A stretch of 64,000 nt of DNA from contig JAJFPB010000005.1 in the NCBI GenBank assembly GCA_020881915.1, positions 3,348,001 through 3,412,000 on the forward strand. The letters run 5' to 3'. The position numbers and the translations under genes are program-made. The notes beneath the pieces were generated by a model. It saw only the letters and a program-made list of their open reading frames with translations. It searched no databases and was not told the DNA's origin. The DNA comes from Paramyrothecium sp. XJ0827. Lineage: Eukaryota > Ascomycota > Sordariomycetes > Hypocreales > Stachybotryaceae. Shown here one piece after another: positions 12,166 through 24,513 of this stretch. The stretch's first letter is position 1; every line of letters starts with the position of its first letter.

Positions 12166-15100
12166 GCTACTATTGACGATAGACTGTTTTGCAGTCCAGG
12201 TATATCTGCTCACCACTTGACAGCGTTCCCAGGATCAGGGACCACTCGACCACCCCCTACCCAAGCCACCAGAAACGGGCACTCCAAAAAGGGCATCATG
12301 ACCACTACACACCACCGCAAGCATTTCTAGACAACGTAAGGTACGGCAACCCTAAACAGGGTCCGGTCCGATTGAGGGTGGAGTGGCGCTTCTCGTGCAG
12401 CTTCCCCAAGCCTGGCTCGCTTCTTCAGTACTTTGACCGGTTGCTCGAAAGCCTCCCCCTCCCCCCCCCGGCTCGCGACCAATTGTGCAAGCCAGTCATC
12501 TCCGTGGCGCAGCCGGGATTCAGGACAGCCGGCCCGCGAATCCACCCACACACTTAATCCTTGAGCATCCTTGAGTCTCCACCAATCAGCATCGAGCCTA
12601 TACGTCGGACGTCGTTGGCCGCGTGCTTTCGGTCTGTAAAATGCAAGCCCTGCTGTCAAGCCGCACCTTGAAGCCGCGCTTCTCTCAAAACGCTGGACCG
12701 TGTCGCTTAAGGTAGAAGGGAAACTACGTATGGGGTACATGCAACCTAAATCCTTCACTCATGACATCGTTGAGCTCTTACAGCAAGTCATGGTTGCCGG
12801 TACCTGAGCCTACGCCATCGAGGCTTGTTCAAAGATCCTCCTGCGAAGAGTGACGCGGCCGGCAAGTGAGAGTTTCTTCCACTGGGCCGTAGTTGACGCT
12901 GATGGTCTGTGTCGTATTGCTTCCTTCAGGCGAGCCGTCTCTCCGTCAATAACTTCCGTATTATACCTCGCCAACCTGCGGCTTCCAGTACGCATCCATC
13001 CCTTTGTGCAGAACCACACCCGAGTTTCCTTGACGCAAATACTGGTTCGGAATCTAGGCGCCGTTCAACCAACATCTGGCCGTGTCCCAAGGCCTGCGCG
13101 TTTTCGAAAGTAAACATGTCATCGTCCGTTGCGTCTGTTATACGAAGCAGCTCGGCTTAACAAGAATGGGTCTGTTTGCGCCACCCCTGTCGCCCTCGTT
13201 TTGTGGTTGCAGGGATTTCGGCAGTGCTGCCGACAACCCTCCCTAGCTGCACACCTCAATGCTTTAAATTTGTCATTGGAGCTGCGTTTTCCAGGGCATG
13301 TGCTACGGTTGTCGAATGGTGACGGGCCCTTGGGTTTCACAAAGGAATGAAAGTGCTCTCGGTCAAAGATGGGATCAATGGTCATGGGGTGGCTGACAAA
13401 GTTGCCCATCTCTTCTCGGAGACTATACATTCGAGGGCTGCTCCATCATGTTATGCAACTATGATCCTGTACAAGAACCTCTTCATGAGACCTGGCGTGC
13501 CAACTTCCAGGAAACACCACCTATTAATCGTTGATCATTGGCTCACCTCCGACCAGCTGACAGTCCTTCGTCATCGTCGTTGCCATCCCAGGACCGTCGT
13601 GTGTGTGTCACACGAGGAGAGGGCGAAGATCCACGAGCAGAGCCACCCTGTGCCAACGCCTCGCGCCCGACCAGCACCTCTCCGTTGAGGCGTCGCCTAC
13701 GATCATACTTGACGAGGCAAAGATTATCCATGGGGACGGTACCGAGCGTTGGGTCATTTCCTTATCCGGTAGCTGTTAGCTCCGTGCCAAATTGGCTGGT
13801 ATCGATTGGGAAAGGAAGTGCCCCTCCATTGACACAGACCTTCTCTCCCAACTCTTACCGCCACATCACGAACCATGCTTTCGGAGAAAAGGAAACCCAC
13901 TACCATCTAGGGCCACGTGCCGGTTAAATGGTTGACGTTACCATTTTCGCCTGAGCATCAGAGGCCTGCTTAGATTAAGACACAGCTTCAAGCTACATGG
14001 CGCCTCGATTCAGGAACGGCAGGCCCCTGGGTTTTACTTTGCGCTTACTTGGTGTTGTAGCTCTGCTCATGCCTGGCTGTAACGAATACGTGAACTCAAT
14101 CAGTTTAGTGCCAAGATTTCCATTGCTTGTTTTGAGCATTTACACCAAAAACAAGTGACACAGTCTGGAGCAGGATTCTACAGGGCAAAGTTCTGTCATA
14201 ATGCTAGAACCAACTTGCGTATTGCGAAGTCGTTCAAACTGTGTTCACGGGCAGTTTCTAGATTTGTATCATCTCATTTGACTTTGAGTCTTGGTTATCC
14301 AGCAACTCAAGCGGCAAAGGGTCAGGCTTTGTTCAGAGTTGATCAGTTTCAGTCAATGGTAGGCGAAGATTCGACACCACTGCCTCGACGAGCTTAGGTA
14401 GCCAAGGAGTCCGGCCTTGCTGCACGCTCTGCGAACACAGACCGCCTCGAGATATCGCACGTAGCTCAGTGGCTCAGTCATCATCACGAGGGTGCACTGT
14501 TGTGCCTGGATTATCGGGTTTGGGCGTTTCTTCTGATGTCAGGCGAGTACCGGCAGTTGATCTCGGAACAGGGGCTCAAAACGGAAAGCCCCGATTCTGG
14601 CAACATCAAGCAACTTTCTCTCCGCAACTATAGGGTTGCCCACCGATCCTCCTTCGCCATGTTCTAGAAGTGTGTGGGCGCGTGTGAGCGATGTGTCACG
14701 GAGATATACGCACACTAGTCCGTTGCGGCGATGCGTTCCTTGATGAACTGCATCATTAGGGTCATTTGGATCACCTCTTCCGGGTTTGATCCTCCTCTAC
14801 ACGTAGCCCGTAGTGTTGGTCTTAATATATTGTCTCCTTGTCAACTGCAAGGAAACCGGCAGCTGGCTGCGGGCGCTCTGCATACCCCTGAGGCTTTCGG
14901 ACATATGCCATTCTCATCGCACTGGCAAGGCTTTGCCCCGGATTAGGCTTCTACGATCGCCGAATCAGGAGAGGCTACATCGTTTGGCAGAATCATACAA
15001 GGCGCACACCATCTGGAAGGATTTGAGAGGAGCTTACCCAGGGGCTCGGGAATGAGTACGCGGAGCCCCTACTAGCTGGTCTGATGCCTCATTCCGTCGA

Positions 15101-16323
15101 GAGGTACCCAAACCCTTGCGCAGTTCAATTTAAAGCGGACGATTCTGGATGTAGATGAAACCCACAATATTTCTATCTTGAGACTCCGATGGCGTCCTTG
15201 AACCAAACTTTTTAAGATTGAGCGATCTGTTTCCATGACACGGGCGTCTTCGCATGTGTCACCCCCCTCGGACATCCGGGTCGTATTGCTTTTTTGGCAC
15301 GTCGCGCCCTGGTCCCTGGCTGATCCCCTTCTCCATACACTTACACCCACGCCCGGCAGCCTCATCCCACGATCCATCTCCCAACCAGATGTGCTAAACG
15401 ACATTTAGAAACGGGCCGAAAGGCTTCGACGCAATCGACGGGGCTATTGGAAGCTCCAGCCACCCTTCCTGACCGGCTGGCCAGCCGGTGGCAAAGGAGG
15501 CGAATCGCAACCCTCCCTCACCAGGCACAAATACAACCCAAGGAACAACTGACCAGCCTTGGCTTCAACGCGCTGCGCTCCTGTCAGCTGAAGGTCCGGA
15601 GCCTTTGGGCCTATGAGTGTTGCTGCACGACTCCTTCTTGACAAGCTGTACGCTGACGAAACGAAGCCTGACGAAACATTGACTACTCAGCTGAGCATCC
15701 CACTTCTTCCTTGCCTCAAGTTTACGGACGCCGATGTGCGTATGGTAACACCATTGCGTATTTCTTTGCTTTTTTCTTCTTTCTTGCTAGAACGGGCACT
15801 AGATCGTGCCCGTCCGAATCTTGAAGACTATTGTACATCGGGTTGACCCGATTGGCGTGCAGTGACATGTGAGCATGAGACATAGACTTGCTAGTTTCAC
15901 GCAGATGATAGCCGTTTATGCATCGCATGTGAATTGTCAGGTCCATTATTGGCGTGCCACATATAGAATGAAGGTCCAATTGAGCGGCTCTTGCCCGCTG
16001 GTTTAGTCATACGTGATCTCTTCGTGTTCTTCCACGTCTGGTCAATCAACACGTGTAGGAAGCGGTTTGTTTCACCAGGGCGTACAACAGACGACATCGA
16101 CCTCATGGCTTATACAATCAGCACCAATAGATCAACACAGTTCTCCATTCTATACAAACCCGACAGTTTCCCCTGATCTTGAACGCTGTATCCCGAAACC
16201 TTAAATGATGTAGCGACAGTGCTAATAAAACAAGATATTCAACGACAATGAGCTTTCCAATTCGTTGAACGGGGCATCATGACTTCAAGGAGTAACGCAT
16301 TCATATTGACCATGAACCATATA

Positions 16324-19075
16324 TCAATCCAAGCCGGGAAGCCATCCTGAACCACCACCCAAAGATCCAAGATCGTCAAAACTTGGAAGTTGTTCGGTTT
16401 CCTCGCTCTGTGCCTGAGGCCCGGCCATAGATTGTTTATCACCAAACACAAATATGCCGTTGTTAGATTGATTGGTGGTGGTGTCCCAGCTTTCGAAACT
16501 TTGCTGCCATCGTGCACTATCGGAGAGAAACCAGTCTTGGCTGTCCATGTTCATTCCCAGGTTTGAAGGTGGCTGGCGCAGGCTTTGTTGACTTCTCCTC
16601 GGGACAGATGATGTGGTTTGGTGGTTCGTCGGGTTCGTCGGAGAGAAATTTGGTGTGAATCGAGATGTTGAGGCATATGTCGACGGCTGATTCCAATCAC
16701 TGAGCGTCTCTGCATCGAATTGTAGACGCGTCGTACCTGAAGAAAGGCCTTGTCGTTGAGAAAGCCGACTAGCATTCCGAGATGGTTGGTCCAAAAGCAT
16801 TTCATCTCCCAGAGCAAGTGGCTTGGAATCTTGAAACTGTTGTGTCGGTATATACTGACTCAAAGGGCTATACTGTCTTGGGGCTTTTGACAGAGCGGCA
16901 CCATCGGACGTATTTGGTGAGGTGGCGGAATTTGATCGAGGAGACGGGACGTCTGAAGGATTGTAAGAACCGTATTTCTCGTCTGCCCGTTGAAGTACAA
17001 AAGCAGCATCTTCGGGCAACTCGCACTTCCATTTCCGAGCTAAAACGCTCAGAATGCTCAGCGTACGCCTGGCGCAAGGCCAATCTTCTGCAATCTCCTC
17101 CAAATGTTTCACACCGTGTGTGATATCACGCTTTGCCGTCTTTTCGGGTAGATTTAGCAGGTGAATGGTGCAGGCACTATGAATCATATAGACGGCGATG
17201 TTGCAAATCTGCCGCAAGTTCCACGTTTTCTTGTACAGCCGCATGAGCTTGGAGATTGCTCCAGCATTAGCGGTGCATATACGCCGTGGAGACACGTGGG
17301 CCGGAAGTGGTGAGGTGGAAGGCGCGTATTTCAAGAACGGCCGGAAGAGATGAATGTATTGTAGGTGGAAGAACATGCTATCGCCTCCAGTCAGCCAAGA
17401 GATTCCATGATAAATGTCAGTTGTCAAAACGAAGTGGATATACTCACTGCATCAGGATGATGTTGGGCAGTTGCCCGTCTTTTGGTTCAAGCTCTTTAGG
17501 AACTTGGTGCCGCCATTCTTCTAGTCTCTGATGGAGTTCGCTCAGCTTCTTAAGCTCAACAGCTTTCCCACTCGATCGTCCCATATGATTGGGATGATAA
17601 AAGAACACAAGCAGATCACTGCTTATCTCACAAATCTTCGAGAGCTGGAGAGACACAGCCCTAGTTCTAGCCGGTTGCTTAGACGAATGGTCGAATCCTT
17701 CGTCAGTCAAAGGGGACCACATTGCGGCATCTTCATCTGGAAAGACATCGATTGTAGCCACGTTGAACGAGTTCTTCGGAATTTGAGGCAACCGGCCCAG
17801 GTAATTCGACCAGCACTTGTCAAATAAGAAACAGCCCCAGAAAGTAATCCTTCTCGCATCGATGTCATCATCATCCATGCGTTCCTTGTCAATCCCTTCA
17901 AGTTCGAGGTTGAGGCCAATGTCATAGGCCATGCGGAAGGCCATGCCACTGTATACCCAACCTTTTGCCTCTCGTGCACAACCGGCCTCACGGACCGACA
18001 TCAAGGCCAGGGCCTGGACAGTAACTAAGCGAGGCTTTTCGTACTCATCATGCTCAATGATAAGCCGCTTTGCCTCAGCAAAGAAATGGTCACCTTTGGT
18101 CCTGTTGTCCCCGGGGGTTCCAAAGGCGCCCGGTACATCCGTGAAGTGGCAGCCAAGCGCCAGCATTGCGTTTACCAGTAACGGTGAACAGTGAACGGTA
18201 GCTTGCCCTCCTAAGCCGGATTTGCCTTTTAGATAGTCGCGCCAAAATAACTTTTTGGAGAGTGTAGTGAAGTAGGGGTAGTGATAGCTAAAATACATGT
18301 TCATGAGGTGCGAGATGAGTTGGGAGTCTTGGGTGACCCGAGTCCAACTTGTCGTAGGATTGTCCGTGGGAAAGTCCTCATCCAGGCTCGAGTCTTGGTC
18401 GAGATCATGGTTTGGGTCGCCGAGGTAGATCAAATGAGAAGTGCCGCCGATGAAACGCAGTGAGCCATTCTCTAAGCGAAGCTCGCCCATTTTTCGTGCT
18501 AGGTCCCTTTCCCCCTCGATAGGTAACTGCTCCAAGTCCAGCTCCTCGGCAGGCAGCTCTGGGGCTGCCTCGTCGTTGCTCGTATCTTGTTGCTTGAGAA
18601 TCTGCTCGGCAACTAGGTCCAGACTGTCGCACGTGCGAATCTTCTTCACTATGGCAGGAACATCGTCCTCGGCAGCATTAAGAATGGCTTCGATGAGAAT
18701 TTGCAAGGTCGAGTTCCGAGCTTTCATGCTGTCAACCTTATCCCGATAGACGCCCTTCCGGCGATGGTCCGAATGAGGGTCATAAACGCATTCGGTTCCA
18801 TAAACGCTGGCGCAGGCGGCACAGCTCGGAAGGGCGCCATCGCACTTTGATTTTCTCTTCCTGCACGCGATGCATGCCGTGCTCACGCATCTGCGCTTCT
18901 GGCTTGAGGAATCGGCCCCACGGCGCGGCTTCTTCCTGGGGTTTGAGCTGGGGATGGCAGTGGTGCTGGGGCCGGAAGAGGCACTAGCATCATCGGTCCG
19001 CGGGCTGGAGACGACAGACGGCAGAAAGAGCTGAGAGGCCGCGGCAGCGCCCGGAGCAGAGGCATTGGAATCCAT
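16324..19075 (-). CDS. Zn2Cys6 transcription factor, NirA/NIT4-type
   Basis: Two exons, 19075-17448 and 17377-16324, joined across a 70-nt intron (GTGAGT...GATAG); about 893 aa, similar to Aspergillus NirA. The zinc cluster is at the N-terminus: C68, C71, C78, C85, C88 and C96 in TACIACRKRKSKCDG...CAACASVYGTEC. The motif DPHSDHRRKGVYR follows, which is typical of the NIT4/NirA nitrate-assimilation regulators. The fungal_trans region includes SVREAGCAREAKGWVYSGMAFRM and ITFWGCFLFDKCWSNYLGR. The intron join restores ILMHMFFHLQYIHLFRPF. The C-terminal 180 residues are Ser/Thr/Gln-rich with aromatic and acidic patches (DSQDWFLSD, LPSFDDLGSLGGG), a probable activation domain. The family has several paralogues in filamentous fungi and no nitrate gene lies nearby, so nitrate control is inferred from family only. 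Confidence 0.82.
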
Positions 19076-21807
19076 GCCGAACGGCGGCCTCGGTCACCCG
19101 AGTGAATCTTACTGGAGGATAAGGAAATATTGAATGGTAAGCTGGCACTGGACAGCCGGGCGGGCAGCGAGAGTGCGAATTGAACAACTCCGAGGAGGCC
19201 CACAAGTTTTGTCGCAGGCGCAGAACCAGAACAGGGCGCCGGCAGATTCGGTGGGGTGAGGATGATCAATTCAAGGCTTCTCAAAGGTCGGTGCGTGACA
19301 CGGTGGATGGCTAGCTGAACCCCGGAATGCCGAATTGGCGTAGTGCTACAGGCCGGTCCCGGGGACCCGCCCAGAGCAGTGGAAATAGGCGAGGAATGGA
19401 GTATTTAACGTTATTACTGAGGCTTTTTGGTCTCGTCGTCGCCCGTTAGTGCGGGAGCAAGAGTGCCAGGCGATGATGCACCTTACTAAGGTAAGGCAAG
19501 GCAAGGCAAGGCAAGGTGAGGTGAGGTGAGGTGAGGTGAGGTGCCTTAGGGTGGTGGTGGCGAACTGCCCAGTGTCCAGTTACTGTCTGTCCCCTGCAAT
19601 GTTGGAAGCCGGTAACGGTGGTGTCGGTTCGGTTGGGCTGGAGGAAGTTGGCGACCGCAGACGCCAAGGAACGATGGATGTTTTGTGAAGATCAAAACGT
19701 CGTCCCCAAAAGGCGCGGCCGTCGCTTCTAAAGGTCTTGGGGTACAAGATACCAAGATTGCCGGCCTTATCTTTTGTCACGTCGTCCAAGAGAGCGTGGG
19801 GGAAAGAGCGACCAGACGCATGATGATTGTGCGGCGGATGTTCAGATAAGACGTGACGCCCGCTCGGCAGGAGATACAGATAGCTGTAGCTACCGGACTA
19901 GGGCAAGGTTGGTCGCCAGAAGTTGGAGGCTGATTCCTCTGCACTGCAGAAGCGGTACTTTACCGTAGCCAAGGATGACAGGGACCTCGCCGTGGGAAAT
20001 GCAAGAAAATAAGATGTAAAGCCAATGTCTTGGCTTTCCCGGGGAAGTAGGGATGAGCCAATAGTCTAAAGCAGGTACGGAGTTGAGATAAGAATAAGGC
20101 AAGGCAATGCAAGGTGGGTGTATATTTGAGTAGCGATAGCCGCCTCGGCGTGCTTCAGTCCTCACTTTGCTAACCACATCTGAAGGAAGATGCCTAGGAA
20201 CTTCGTCCACTTCTTATAATAATGGGCAAACGCTTCACCTCAACCGCCGAGACGCTGTCCATTAGGACCTCGCGATCGGACTTAAACATTGTATTGTTCA
20301 TCAAACGCAACCATTCAGAGTGTGGACGGCTCTCCTTCCATTCACGCCATGGAGGTTCCGCCATTCGTGATGGCCCTCCTCCTACATATTCATCAACGTA
20401 ACCTGCTGCAAACAAAAGTGCCGGATAACTCGGCCTGGGCAACGGCAAGTGCGGAACCCGAATGGCGGAGTTGATCTGATACAGTTGCATCCAAACTGGC
20501 ACAATGGCGATTCGTCAACCAAGAAAGGTGATAACGAAGCCAAGTCCACCAGTATAGGGGTTTAGCCACAAATGCTTGGGCTATTGAGTACCCAAACCGT
20601 TGCAGGAAAATTCCGAAATCTATGTGACAAAATATTGACCAAGATGGCAGCGAAGGAAGACACGCGATTGATTCTTGTCACCAGTTGATTGAGGGTTGTT
20701 CGTGCCTCCTGTTTCTCAAAATACCATGAAGTACGGCAATATCCAAGCGTTTTCAGCTTGGAATTTGTTTTCGAAGGCGTAAAACCCGGCTTTTCTTGTG
20801 CAAAAAAATTCGGCATGAGCTGACGGCCTACTTTCTTTTCTTTTCTCGAGGTACAGTTTGTCATTCATCTTCGAGCTGCACTCTGCATGTTCGACCTGCA
20901 GACATGCAGGTAAGAGATCCACATCACGCACCCGATGCATGCCTGGGTCTCCCATCCCAATCAGGGCCTGTTTTACTTTCCTCACACACTGAGACAAGTT
21001 CGGAGTATAACTCCGGAGAGCAACAAAGAAGACTTGGCCGTCCACATTTCAAATTGAAGAGCCGGCATTGCATCTGCTCAAAGAGCGAGCGAATATGAAA
21101 TAAGAAGACGTGGATGCGATCGTCCACGCTCGAAGCGGATCAGAGCCCAGGGTCGGGGGCTGACAGCTGATCATGCAATCGTTTAAATTAGTGTCCGCTT
21201 CGCACTTATCCTCACCACTAGGGCTTTTGCGTGCGAGGCGCACTCAATGGACGTGACGAAGCTCACGGCGGCGGAGGCCTGCCACACCCTGCGATAATGA
21301 GAATAGGCTTCAGCTGAAAGCGTGTAGTCTCGTCACGTGCTGGCAGAAGTAAGGAAAGCAAGATTGACGATGAAACGGGAGTATACTGCACTACTTGGGA
21401 TCCTTGCGCTGCCCAATGGAAGCAGAGCTATGTGCACAGCCTCCGGGAGGAAGCCTATGGAAGACGGATCTGCGTCTATCGTGGTGACCTCAAGCCCCCC
21501 CACCTTTTGAGAGCGTCTGCAACTTGGTTTGCTGTTTCGGCCGTCAAAAGAACAACACTATTCAGTAATTAATCGTGAATACATTCAGTCATAGTGCCTT
21601 GGTGACGGGCTAAATCCTGGTGGCATGATTGTATAATCCACTTTTCGCTGACCTGCGTGCGAACGAAAGGAACCAAAGGCACAAGCGAAACAAGACTACA
21701 ACACAACCCCCCAATCCATTTGCAAGACATATTCCTTGATCAATCCGCGTTCAGCTGGGCATTAGCGGGAGAACACACTGAGAGCAGCATAGTCCACAGC
21801 TCTCAGC
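19076..21807. other. Divergent promoter spacer between the NirA-like and NACHT genes
   Basis: About 2.7 kb between two divergent starts. It contains the repeat cluster at 19486-19549. The remaining open frames are short, lack shared codon bias and match nothing I know. Confidence 0.55.
19486..19549. repeat. AAGGC/GAGGT pentanucleotide tandem repeat
   Basis: Consecutive blocks of AAGGC (about four units) then GAGGT (about six units), flanked by CCTTACTAAGG and GTGCCTTAGG. It is a variant of the AAGGT motif found elsewhere in this window, lying about 0.4 kb upstream of the NirA-like start. Confidence 0.9.
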
Positions 21808-24253
21808 ATGGCGGAAGTGCTTACAGCCATTGAGGTCGCGCTATGCGTTTCTAGCGTTGTGAAGACGCTCTACGACTATGTCAACAATGTGAAGGATGCC
21901 AAGGACGATATACACGCGCTCGTCCAAGAGCTCTTCGCCCTCAAGGGAGCACTAGAGCACCTCGACTCTCACGCAGGCTCTGAGGTCGAGGAATCGGTGC
22001 AGTCGCAGGTGCAGGGCATGCTGCGCATGACCCAGGACACTCTTGATGCCCTCCAAGGGAGGCTTTCCAAGCACAAGTCGAGGCTGGGCCGAGCCATTGG
22101 GCGGCTCACGTGGCCCTTTGACAGCGAGGAGGTCCAGAAGCATGTGGACAGCATCGAGCGGTCCAAAACCTGGTTCATCATGGTCATCCTGAAGGACACC
22201 AGCGACAGGACCATCAAGGTCTACGACGAGATGAAGAAGCTTACTTCAATCATCCACGAAGATATACTTGAGCGCCAAGCCAGCAAAATGTTCCAGGAAA
22301 CGGAGGCACTGCTCAGCTGGCTCGCGCCGGCCAACGCGGAGGAGTCTCTTGCTTTGGCTTCCAAGAGCAAGGTCCCAGGAACAGGGCAGTGGTTCTTGAG
22401 CGGCGAGGCTAGGGATTGGCTGCGTGCCCCTGAGGTCGACCAACCTTTCATTTGGATCACGGGGAAATGTGAGTTCCCTACGATTCATCCAATGTGCACC
22501 AGCTGACAGTTGCGATAGCTGGAGCTGGGAAGACCCTCCTATTGTAAGTGAGCGCTCGCGATTTGTCTCTTATGCTCGCTGACCTTGGGCTTTTCAGTTC
22601 AAGCATTGTTGATGAGCTGCAAGGTATCTGTGCTTCTACCGCCGCATCGGACAGCCTGATAGGCTACCACTGCTGCTCCTTGGACAGCGCCGTGACGCAG
22701 CCGCTTTCCAATGTGTTCGGCTCCGTGCTAGCTCAGGTCAGCCGAGTGAGGCCAGACTTTCTCAGCTACGTCGAGCCATACAAGCACCCCAGCTCTAGCC
22801 TTATTCCTCAGAGCGATCTGACGTTTGAGCAAATATGTGCTATTCTGGAGTCCATGCTGAGCTCCCTCAAGAAGCTATATATCCTCGTGGATGCGTTGAA
22901 TGAGACTCCTTACCAGGAGCAGCTGGTCGAGGCGCTTGCTAGGCTCTGTGCGAACCATCCGCAAATCCGCGTTCTTGTTACCTGTACGAGAGGGCCTTCG
23001 AAAAACGACGTTGTGATACGAGAGTGCCAGATGCCCACAAAAGACGTAGGTCAAGATATCAAGCTCTATGTCGACCACAGGCTCAATGTCGAGCCGTCGT
23101 TCCGTGGCCTCAGCCCCAACATCCATGCAGAGATCCAGCGAGTCATACCGCACAAAGCTGACGGGATGTAAGTCGTGAGTGTTGCACCACCTGGTTTCTT
23201 GGCCTGCTTACGCCGATTAGGTTCCGTTGGGCAAAGCTGTGTATGGACCGGCTTGCTGTGCTCCGAACTGGCCGCGATATTCGCGACGCTCTGGCGGATA
23301 TGCCTGCCACACTCAACGATACATATGTGGGCATTCTCGGTCGGATCGCAGACCATGACCGCGAACTCGCCCGTGAGGCACTCCTATGGTTGTGCTTCTG
23401 TCTTCGTCCGCTCACGCTTGCCGAGCTGGCCGAGGCCGTGGTACTTCGAGAGTCGGACGTCTACATGGACGATGATTTGAGGCTGACCGATCCCATCACT
23501 CTGCTAGACATTTGCCAGGGCCTTGCCGCCTGTAACAATAATGTCGTGACGCTGGCTCACGATTCCATCCGCAGTTTTCTCCTGTCGCCGCAGATCCGCG
23601 ACACGACCGCCGCGTTCTTCGCCATTGATGCTTCCGAAGCACATGCTCACATGATGAGGAAGTGCTTGACGTACCTGCAACTAGACTCGTTTGCGTCGGG
23701 GCCAGTCACGAGCTACACTCAACTCAGAGTGCGTATGCAGTTGCACCCCCTCGTGAAATACGCAACAATCCATTGGCCCATTCATTCAGAACGCCAGCCT
23801 TTGTCCGCACAAGACGAGGATCGGATCCTGTCGTTCTTCTCGACCAAGAAGCTGCCAAACGGCTCGAGCTTCGAGTCCTGGGTCCAATTCCTCCTGGTCA
23901 CGAACAGTCTCCGTCCTCTCCGCAGGACGGAACCTCTTTACTACGCAGCCTCCTACAACATGGTCTCCGTTCTCAAGCTCCTCCTACGGCCCGAGTTCAA
24001 AGTGGACGTTGAACAGCGCGGAGGACGCTTCGACTCGCCGCCTTTGTTCGTGGCCATCTGGAGGGGGAATACCGAGGCAGCCAAGTTGCTCCTGGCGGCG
24101 GGCGCGGATCCCGACGTGTACGATAGCGATGGAGTGACCAACTCACGCCAGCTTGCAGCGTTCCGACGTAACACTGAAGTGACGAAGTGCATAGAGTTGT
24201 TGGCGCCGCGGCCCGTTCGTAAAAAGACAGCATCTTCTTTGGCTCAGCGTTAG
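21808..24253 (+). CDS. STAND/NACHT NTPase with ankyrin-like C-terminus (NLR-like)
   Basis: Four exons: 21808-22468, 22519-22543, 22598-23167 and 23221-24253, with introns of 50, 54 and 53 nt; about 762 aa. The N-terminal ~200 residues are helical (MAEVLTAIEVALCVSSVVKTLYDYV) and resemble the HeLo-like N-terminal domains of fungal STAND proteins. The Walker A motif GKSGAGKT (residues 219-226) is assembled only by splicing: the 25-nt exon 2 encodes its core. Walker B is KLYILVDALNE. The join into exon 4 gives GMFRWAKLCMDRL, a typical NACHT-family segment. Near residues 640-720 are one or two ankyrin-like units (EPLYYAASYNMVSVLKLLL; PPLFVAIWRGNTEAAKLLLAAGADP). Fungal proteins of this build sense non-self and can trigger cell death; that role is inferred. 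The ankyrin array is very short compared with typical members. Confidence 0.87.
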
Positions 24254-24513
24254 AATGAACAGGCCGACTGACCAAGGTGCGACTTGCCATTCGGGAGGCA
24301 GATAAATGCTTACATCCGTCTGACACAAAGAAGTGATTCACTTTTCGAATTTTGGCGAATCACAAAGTGAATATAACCAGATGGCTTACAGTCTAGAATA
24401 CGGTAATATTATACAGAGGCATGATGAAGATTGCCATCATTGGTCTTATTCTACAAAGCCAGTCCCGCCCGTGACATCTCAGCGTACATGCAATCCCACA
24501 ACACCCTACACAA

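Larger units (their letters stand above)
8059..16323. other. 8.3 kb gene-poor spacer upstream of xlnR
   Basis: No open frame longer than about 150 codons with plausible coding character is present on either strand. The xlnR-proximal part (8059 to about 9500) is the likely promoter and 5' leader. Distinct contents are a TAAGG repeat cluster at 10660-10722, a pyrimidine-rich tract at about 11880-11960 and a strongly AT-rich island at about 12006-12165. The part near 16.3 kb should contain the 3' UTR of the NirA-like gene. I see no complete transposon, tRNA or rRNA. Confidence 0.55.

Noticed and set aside
12505..12560. Segment CCGTGGCGCAG resembling the start of a tRNA
   Set aside because: No anticodon arm or T-arm can be folded downstream.
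14455..14530. tRNA-like A-box (TAGCTCAGTGG) on the plus strand
   Set aside because: No matching B-box (GGTTCGA) or acceptor-stem pairing follows.
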